A stretch of 64,000 nt of DNA from Nigrospora sphaerica (lineage: Eukaryota; Ascomycota; Sordariomycetes; Amphisphaeriales; Apiosporaceae): assembly GCA_018287875.1 (NCBI GenBank), contig JAGVVL010000001.1, positions 7,936,001 through 8,000,000 on the forward strand. Direction: 5' to 3'. Position numbers and translations under genes: made by a program. Under the pieces are notes generated by a model. That model was not told where the DNA came from, did not search any database, and saw nothing but the letters and a program-made list of their open reading frames with translations. Of this stretch, positions 56,336 through 64,000 are shown piece by piece (positions within the stretch are counted from its first letter, which is position 1; every line of letters begins with the position of its first letter).

Positions 56336-59300
56336 TGGGCGTTTTCCTCGGCATCTCGATGTGGGTGGCTTGGGCGAGTTTACTATGATACCCTTTTCCA
56401 TAATGGCTTTGCATCGTGGCGGCGTTTGTGTGTATCAGTGGTCACAGTCGGCGCTAGGTTTTGATGATGGAGAGGCCTACCTTCGATCGCGCTTCACAAG
56501 TCAGCGCAATGGGTTCGACTTGGGGGTGCCTGCCCTCCATGATGTTTCTGAAGTCCGCTGCTCAAGGGACTTTGGACTGGTCTATGGGGCGCTGGACAAC
56601 CTCAAATTCAGGGACGGCTCGATCTTGCCGTTTCTCAGCGGCGTATGAGGCAATACGGCCGTCTATGACCCCGGTGGAGGGTGATGGAAAGGTTGTGGTG
56701 CGAGAAATAACCGACGAATCACAAGTATTTTTTATTCATATCGCGGTCCTCAAATACGAGGATAATCAACAATGCACTGTTTTCTACACATGAAGATACG
56801 TGTATTCTCGTGCTCGCTTGCTTTTGAGACTCGATACTCTAATACTCAAGGCATTAGTATGGAAACGTGAAAGGGGGTGGGGCAGGGGTGTTGGGGAAAG
56901 CTGTGTATGCCCGCCATAAGCTTAGGCTTGGGTTATATAGTGCGTCTCGATCGGGTTCTATTAAAACACCTGCCACGGCATGCGAATCAGCAGAGGGCCC
57001 TGCCGCTCTCCCGGCTCTGGGCCACATCGCGGGCCAGTTTCCGCAGCCGCCTCATGTGCCACTGAGCCAGCGGTTAGCCGACGCTGCGGGGGACGACAGC
57101 CGCAGCGCCCAAGACAGTCCACTATTCCTGCGCCACCATAATAATGTCAGCTGTGCGATTAATGAGAATGGTTTACACGCTGGAGTCGTCGGGCCTCGAC
57201 CACTGAGATATGGGATATGAAGAGATGGGGGAAAGGGGAGTGTGGGGATCGGTTGCTGAGGCCGCGGAATGGGAAAAAAGGGACGGCAGGGGAAAGAAAA
57301 GTAGGATCGACGATACACCCAACAAGGGCGCGAGCGATAAGCACCCGGGATCTGCATCAAAGTGCCGCTAACAGCGGTGAAGCCGTCGAAAAAGCCGATA
57401 AAGTCCTGACACCGGCAGTCGAGGGCCTTGAAGCCCGGCAGCGCCAAGACGGGAGTGAGGCGCCACGAGATTGGTAGCCGGCCTTCCCGCGAGCATGACC
57501 GGGAGAGCTCAGCCAGTTGCTCCACCTCTACGTGCCCGAAGGCGGTCTCGTTGTCCTACCAACCACCGTCCCCAAGGACGGTCAGACCCGCCTCAGCTTC
57601 GCCGACGCCGCCGCCTTCGTCCAAGAGGCCGAGGACCGCCTACACATCGACGAGACGGGGTTGGGGATGGCGAGCTTTGCGGACCCCCCCTCACGGTTGA
57701 GACAAAAAGCCACGCTGAGCAGGATGAAAGACGCAGGCGGCCCGACCCAGGGCCATAACGAGCGCAAGTGGGAAATCTCCACGGCCAGGGAACTGCGAGG
57801 CACACCAGGCGTAGGGAGCCTGAACAACAGGCGAGGCGAGCCTGATGCGGCGTAAGTCGAGGTTTGCTAGCTGCGGCTCAAGTCCCCAATACCGAGCGGC
57901 CCAGCACGGCGGAGAGGCTTGCATCTGAATCCCCAAGGGTCGTCGGGTCGCTGCTCGCTCAACATTCCGAGCCGGCATATGCATGTCTCACCCCAGCCGC
58001 TGCGCCCCTAGCCAGCCCAAGTCCTGGGGGGTTGGCGGGAGATGGCTCGCGGCGTTGGTGTGGCTATGGGCCACGTGCGGCCTTCGGAACGCCACAGACA
58101 CCCGTCGAGCCGTTGTCCTACACGGTTCCCGAAGAAATTTCGTGATCGCGCTGTCTGAGACTCTCCACAACCGTGTATCCGTGTGACGCTGGACCCTACC
58201 GGCTTAATCGGTTGCCGTTTCACGCGCGCTTCAGCATGCTAAGCGAATTTACCTTGGAAACCAGGGTATGCGGGTACTGGACCGACTGCCGAGCTGTGAA
58301 CAAATATCCCGATACTGGAGCTTTTCTTCCTGATGGGGGAACAGCCTTGAAGGGTAAATTGACCCATGCTCGGACACCAGCAATATCCGGGATTGCTCCG
58401 GGTCCTGAATGGCCCCGCCCCGAAACTGGTCCGGCTCTATCTCCATTTTTCCCGACCTGAAGTCCCGCAACGTTCATTTAATGACTCCGATTGATGGTGA
58501 ATGGGACCTAGGGCTTTCTTAGGTGGAGTCAAGCTTCAAGTCCACGAGCTCATTCTTGCTTTGTCCAGGTCTCCATAGTTATCCAATCGGATATCAGGTC
58601 CCGCGGGGTGCTCCACAAAGACATCTAAAGAATCGTGTGTCAGGTGTCAGCCCCCGCGCGGCATTTCACAGTTCATCGTGAAGGCATTCAAAGAATCGTG
58701 TATCGGATGAATCTTTTCTTTTCTCTCTGTTGTGAAGTCAGCACTTTCATAGCCGGCATAGACCATAGACTCTTCTGTCTGGCCGGCCCATAGCAAGATG
58801 TCCCTCTCATGGGGCTTTGGATACAAAAATCGCACAATGCGTGATACGAGTGAAACTGATTCCCTGGTCCGCTGCACTAGTGCCGGAAGGGCCACTGAAT
58901 AGTCGGGCAGCAAGTGACCAAGCCGTTCTCATCGTGTCTTAATTCCATGAGAAAATGGCTTCGCAACGGACTTTGCTCCGTCCCCCATCTGCACTTTTGG
59001 GTTTCCACCCTCGTGGGTGGTATCGCGATAACGTCGTGCGAAGCGGTCTCTTCACCTTCTCTTCTCTTCCATGTGCACGGATCCGACTAGATGGGCGCCA
59101 ACGCCACACAAAAGCCGAGCCAGCCTAAAGGCCTTGCCGGGCCGGAAACAGACAGGATCGTGGGCAGGAGCTGGTTTCCAAATGGGGCCGTGGTGGACTG
59201 ATACAAAGAAATTCTGTAGTGATGATGTGTCCGGGATTGTGTGATCGTACATCTAATCTTCATGGGGCCAATGGGTCGGTGGCCGCGGAGTCGTGAAAGG

Positions 59301-59827
59301 TCGTCGCGTTGCGCTCTTTAGTATGGAGCAGCGATGCGCTTCTCTCAGAAGGAGAGGTGAAAGAAAATGTGGTATCAGGCGGCGTGTGCCAAGTCGCAGG
59401 GGGCATGAATGTTAACAAAGGAAACAAGTGAAGAAAACGGGGGAAAGGCCGGGTCGGCATGCTTATGCATGCTTGTGAAGAAATGATGGGGTGGTGAAGC
59501 AAGCCGAAAACCAATGACGCCGGTGAGCAAGCAGATGCCGGATCCAAGAAAGCTCAAGCAATGCAATCGACTGGGGCGCTATGCCAATGCCTCCATCTAA
59601 TGCCGAACTGGGTGGGTATAATGGGCGAAGAAGCTTGCAAAAAGAGAACCTGCGAGAACGAACGTCTGCATAGATCAGACAACACTCGGCTGGGCTTGGC
59701 TTCGCGAGGCTGTTGACAATACACGGGCTTGTATGTTGGGGCTTGAGGCGCACAAGCACAGTTGGTGCCGAGGTAAACCATGCATCGGTTGAACAAGAGC
59801 ACCACGAACTGGCTGGTGGGTTCGCGG
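56336..59827. other. 3.5 kb gene-poor region before cdc25
   Basis: Apart from one coding-like patch near 57.5 kb (listed separately), I see no gene. The start should hold the cwf19 3' UTR and the end the cdc25 3' UTR. Two similar words (AAAGAATCGTGT) lie at about 58624 and 58690. Confidence 0.5.
57499..57684 (+). pseudogene. Coding-like relic, family unknown
   Basis: About 60 codons in one frame (P-G-E-L-S-Q-L-L..., then LPTTVPKDGQTRLSFADAA, AFVQEAEDRLHIDETGLG) have mostly C or G in the third position and normal protein composition, unlike the DNA around them. A stop codon lies just upstream (57496), no ATG begins it, and the frame loses its bias after about 57690. It may be a piece of a decayed gene, or an exon whose partners I cannot see. 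The minus strand at 57345-57480 also has a protein-like, hydrophobic frame. No family is recognised. Confidence 0.35.
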
Positions 59828-61646
59828 TTAATAGGACGCCATGCGGCGGTTCAATGATCGGTCAGCGCCGAGGATGGGCGAGTTGCCAATCATGTTGACA
59901 GGGGACTCCGGAATGCTTCTACCGGGGCCGGTTGGAGAATCGTCGACCATGCTCTCCCGAGCGCCAAAGGCGAAGGTTCTAGCCCTCCCCAGGCCCTTGC
60001 GTTTTTGCTGGAGCTTGCCCATCTCCCGTTCACATGTGGCAGCATGCTCCTCGTCGTTCATCTCCACGTATGATTGTGGATAGCAGCGGCTACGGTGCTG
60101 CACGAAGAACTCGCTGTAACCTCCCTCGAGGATGTACACGTCGGGGTAGGTGAGGCGAGGGTAGAACTCGGCATTGGCTGTTCGGTCCTCAGACCGAATG
60201 TGTCGGGCCATCATGGGGGCGCGGTGAACCGAATATTCGCAGTGGAAAATCAGCAGCACCTTGCCACCCATGGGGTGTTCAAACAAATGCCGGGCCAGCA
60301 GTTCCTTGTCATTATAGTTGATAGCTCCGTCAATGTGTCCGCCCTCATACTCGTACTCGAAACGGCAGTCAATAACTAGCCGTTGACTGTACTCGTGGCT
60401 GAATTTGCCGTCCATAACGTCGAGAAAGGTTTCTCTAGAAATGCGAGGAATACTGTCGCCGTCGCCGTCGGGGAAAAAGTGAGGCAAAGCAGGCTCTTGC
60501 ACGTCTTCGACGTCCATGACAGAGTGCAAGTTGCTCTGAGTGTGCCCTGGCTCCTTGGGTTTCACGACTTCACCGGGGTTCTCGAACATACTTAGAGATC
60601 GGCGATACTGACGTGGGCGACGAATGAAGGGGTTCGCAGACCGGCGCGAGTGGCTGATAGGCGAGGCGTTGCGGTCGCGCGCCCCGCTCAAACTCGCAAA
60701 TTGCGATTTCGGCCGGAACGATCCCGAGACACACGGCGAAGGGATGCTGGCGCTCTGGGGGCGACGCTCCCGCGGAGGAGAATCTTGAAAACACTCGCCG
60801 AGTGTCAGTGACGAGGAGGAATGGTCTTCCGCTCCAAACTTAAACGAGGAGAATGGGCTTTCTGCATGCGAGCGGCCGACAGGCCCTGTGGACTGAATCT
60901 TGCCGCGGGTCAGAGAGGGCCGGCGGAGAGCCAGGCGTTTCCTGCACCTACAAGAAACTGAAGGTTAGCCCGCCGATCGTACAGCTACATGCACATGGCG
61001 GCCACAGCGATGGGCTTACTCAGGGATCAGTGGCTTGGGCGGGTCTAGCATGGTCATCGAGTGTGGGCGGTGAGCGGCCAGAGGAGATTCCATTATCATC
61101 ATGGTATCATCTTCGGTTAGCTCTCCAGGGGTGGGAGATGTGGCCTCGATATGACTTGTCTTGTAAGGAAGTGGCGAAATGTCCATCATGTCAGTCCCGG
61201 AAAGGCGCACGGGTGAAGAGGACGGCGGCAATGGCGGAGTGGTGACGGTCTCCCGCTTCTCCATGGATCCCATCATGTTGGAAGTGAAGAGGGCCCGGCG
61301 AGGAGTAGGGAAACGCGGACTGCCCGGCCATGTAAGCATACATGCTTCGGAACCAACGCCCGCCGATGTGCAGCTGAGAAACATACCTTGCCTCGGCATC
61401 GATCCGGAAGTTCTGCGACAGGTCGGCGGCCAGGCTGGCTGTCGGCGAAGTACCCCGGGCCGACTTCAAGTCGAAGTAGTCAGGTTTCGCCCTCTGCAAC
61501 TGTTCCTTAATATTAAGGGTGCCAGACCCGAAAGGGTTGCCGTTGGGATAGTGCGTATGGGCGTGTGACCGGTACATGTCGTGACCCAGGGCCCAGGTGG
61601 GGGGCGCCATGGGATGCATGGCGGCCAGCGGCGAAGAAGATTCCAT
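59828..61646 (-). CDS. cdc25: Cdc25/Mih1 M-phase inducer phosphatase
   Basis: Dual-specificity phosphatase that removes the inhibitory Tyr phosphate from Cdk1 and drives mitotic entry (NimT in Aspergillus). Exons 61646-61387, 61319-61020 and 60947-59828 (introns of 67 and 72 nt) give about 559 aa. The N-terminal two thirds is Ser/Pro-rich and disordered, with likely regulatory phosphosites. The C-terminal rhodanese-type domain has VIDCRFEYEYEGGHIDGAIN and the active site HCEYSVHRAP, with Cys423 and Arg429, then YPDVYILEGGYSEFF. The last acceptor could also be 6 nt further in (GTGCAG), still in frame. The ATG at 61646 is the first in frame after a stretch with only a TTG start. Confidence 0.95.
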
Positions 61647-62468
61647 AATAGTGGGCGACGAATTGCGAGATGTCAAAACTACTAGGAACCTAATGCCCGG
61701 ATCGATGAAGCCCGAGTCGACTCAAGAAGACCAGCGTCCAGCTGCGACGAGAGGACCGGTCTGATCAATGGATGAAGAATGGACGTCAAGGACGTATGGC
61801 AGTAACCCTACTGCTCCTCCAAGGTCCGAGTCCGGGGAAATTGGCCAATTGAGCGAATGGAGTCCTCGGCCACAAACGGTAGCCTTCCCAATTCGCTTGC
61901 ACGGAATCCGAACGTGGTCTGGGATCTCCAAAGTCGAGGAAGCAGTAGCTGAGTTAACAGTACCGCGCTGAGATCGGCGAGCTGCTATGCACTGGGCTGA
62001 TGATGAGAGTCGTCGATTGGAAGGGCAACAGTTGTCCCGGTGACATTGGATGACCAGGAACGATTCGGACGGGCGGGTACGGCGGTTTGGGTGTGTAGAT
62101 TGGACGAGCCTGAGGTAGAACGTGGGGAAGAGGCTCCTGGGCGGTAAACCTTGAGGTTAAATCGATGCAGGGCCGGCTCAGATATGCTGGTGCAGCTGCA
62201 TCGGCGGGCCGTTGGAAGCAACGATAGCGTGGCGTCACGGACGAGCGTTACAGCAACAATAAAGTCCGGGTCGGTAGGAAGAACCAACGACTTCGGCGGC
62301 GGGCGGGGGAGGATGAGGCAAGAAAGAGCTGACGAGAGATGCACCGCGTTCCGACAACCGAAGAGAGGGGGCTGGAAGCACACACACGATCGGGGTACTG
62401 GGGTAGCTATAGGTACGTCGGTCAGCTCGTGATGCACGGCGGCATGCTAGCGGTAGAACCGAGCGCGC

Positions 62469-62561
62469 GAGATAATGAGAGACACAGAGAGAGGGAGATA
62501 ATGGGAGACAGAGAGAGAGCGAGATAATGAGAGACAGAGAGAGAGATAATGAGAGACAGAG
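62469..62561. repeat. GAGATAATGRGAGACAGAGA minisatellite
   Basis: Four imperfect copies starting at 62469, 62495, 62521 and 62543 (period 26, 26, 22 bp), purine-rich on the + strand, about 0.8 kb upstream of the cdc25 start. Confidence 0.85.
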
Positions 62562-63081
62562 CCCGAGGCAGGCGGGCAGGGTCTGGCAGCCGGCGAGGGG
62601 AGAAATGAGGATGGCAATGTACATACATCTTGCCTCTACGGGAACTGGTCGGTGTGCTTGGTCGTAGGAAGAGGCGGCGGCACGGCAATGGGCTGAAGCT
62701 TGTCGACTTCGAGGCCGGATAGAGGAGAGAGGGAAGCTCTCGAAATCGACCGTGGGCGACCGTGCCTTTTGTTGGACGCCAGCTCGTCGTGGTGGAGAGG
62801 CCTGGGAGGCATGGACAGGCCTGATCAAAACCCTTCCCGGAGCGTTGTCAGGGGCAATTTGGCGTGCAGCGACAGCTCCCCCAGCAGCGAGCCGGCATCC
62901 ACTCAGCGCCCTCCACCCGGCCCTTGCTGGATGTAGCAGCGCTGCGAGGCCCGAGACGGCCAGGCGGGCGCCGGGTACAATGCGCACCCGCAACCGCCCG
63001 TGGCCAGTGTGGTACCTACCACCTGCCTACCCGTCGCCGTCGGCGATCCTCTCAGTGCGTAAAGCGCCTAACGGTATCGTA

Positions 63082-63098
63082 GCCCGTACAGTACGGGC
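63082..63098. repeat. Hyphenated palindrome GCCCGTAC-A-GTACGGGC
   Basis: Two perfect 8-bp arms around one A. Could be a protein-binding site; no role known. Confidence 0.6.
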
Positions 63099-64000
63099 AG
63101 TTGTGCACGCTACTAGCGGCTCCCTAGCTGCTTCTCAAACCGCTGCCACTGTGCAGGGGCCCAAGGGCCCAGCATCGGGGCTTGGGATGGCAGACCGTTC
63201 GTTCCCTTGGAGAGGCGCTGCATCGTTTACACCCACCATAAATCAAGACATAAGTACGGATGGAGGGTGGATGCAATCGCGTCCCCGGCTTGAGGCATGC
63301 CCTCGCATTCCAGACTTCTGACACCGAAGCGTGGCGGAGGGTGTAGCAATTAGGAGGCACCTCTTATCCGAATTCGTAGACGTTGTGGATGTAAACGGTT
63401 TTGAAGGCAATTTGAAAACGGCTTGAGTTTGTCGCCGCCTCCAACCTAGCAAGCAATTACACTCACGCTGCTAGTCGTCCACAAGTCTCGCGCTGGAAAT
63501 GTTCCCCTCTTTCAACTCGGCCTGTCTGGGCCCCTTCACCTACCGTAGTCGCTTACCTCCAGCTACCAGCCTCCCGCTCCCTCCTTACAAGACTTCACCT
63601 GCCTATCCATCGCTCATCATGAAGGCCAGGCCAGACACGGCCGATTTGTACTCCGTGTGCCAACGCAGGCGGAGGGGGGGGCATGTTCGTTAGTCTCGTT
63701 GCCCGGTGTCTCCCTGCTCCCGGCGACGCTCCACCCGCACTGAGCAGCGATGGACGGAAGCCGATATGGAGCAGGTGGCCACATACCTAGGAAGTGCCAC
63801 TGCCCTGCGTCTGCCCTGCTCCCGGCAGCTCCACCGTGATGGGTGTTGACATGGAACTGGCTAGTTACATCATGGCGACGACCGGCCTTGGGTGGACAAA
63901 ACCGGTATTAACCTACAAGTACCCTTTACGGGCCTGCTCCTGCGAATCTGGAATGTAGCTGTGCTTCTGTGAGGGCGCGCGAATGCCCTGCATACGCCCG

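Larger units (their letters stand above)
61647..64000. other. cdc25 upstream region to window end, no gene seen
   Basis: 2.35 kb without a gene that I can support. Contains a GAGATAATG minisatellite (62469-62561) and a short hyphenated palindrome (63082-63098). Frames in the GC-rich part (62.7-63.3 kb) lack family signatures. A partial gene starting near the window end cannot be excluded. Confidence 0.5.

Noticed and set aside
58230..58330. Translation with a faint reverse-transcriptase look (WTDCRAVNKYP)
   Set aside because: Only a few residues match loosely; no other retroelement motif or terminal repeats nearby.
62752..63321. 189-codon open frame on + strand
   Set aside because: GC-rich non-coding character; no motif.

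Overview
The window is nuclear DNA of a filamentous ascomycete, most likely a Sordariomycete and probably Hypocreales. This rests on GC-rich coding sequence, introns of 51-90 nt with GT...AG ends, and fungal-restricted genes: a GEgh16/MAS-like secreted protein, the conidiation regulator WetA, a Sln1-type hybrid histidine kinase and a SUR7/PalI protein. The order is inferred from general protein character; the species is not determined. There is no operon, bacterial island, CRISPR array, rRNA gene or intact transposon that I can support.

Layout. 0-10 kb: a secreted GEgh16-like protein (+), a large fungal four-pass membrane protein (+), and the FACT subunit Spt16 (-). 10-20 kb: a 5 kb gene-poor stretch, then the hybrid kinase Sln1 (+) and a small, very GC-rich carboxymuconolactone decarboxylase/AhpD-like protein (+). 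20-34 kb: Maf1 (-), AP-1 sigma (-), the glutamate-cysteine ligase modifier subunit (+), the KEOPS kinase Bud32 (-), a doubtful small acidic protein (+), a SUR7/PalI protein (-), and an unrecognised, probably mitochondrial protein (-). 34-46 kb: dihydrofolate synthase (+), a 5 kb gene-poor stretch rich in simple repeats, a poly-His hypothetical protein (+) and WetA (+). 46-62 kb: the giant Utp20 (-), divergent from the Cwf19-like factor (+), then a gene-poor stretch with one coding-like relic, then the Cdc25 phosphatase (-). The last 2.3 kb holds no gene that I can support.

How the genes relate. Most are housekeeping genes: chromatin passage (Spt16), Pol III repression (Maf1), tRNA t6A (Bud32), 18S processing (Utp20), splicing debranching (Cwf19), Golgi-endosome traffic (AP-1), glutathione and folate synthesis, and mitotic entry (Cdc25). 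Neighbourhood alone does not show that they work together. Divergent pairs that may share promoters are Utp20/Cwf19 (about 0.46 kb) and the mitochondrial protein/Fol3 (about 0.5 kb). Close convergent ends are GCLM/Bud32 (227 bp) and CMD/Maf1 (about 0.58 kb).

The strongest leads are a cluster of AbaA-type CATTCC sites upstream of wetA, several genes whose start codon is split off by an intron on a tiny first coding exon, a triplicated 9-mer inside the maf1 intron, a coding-like relic near 57.5 kb, and an unusual insertion in the Sln1 ATPase domain. I found nothing that I can honestly call a new multi-gene system. All splice sites are read by eye from consensus and family similarity, without RNA data.
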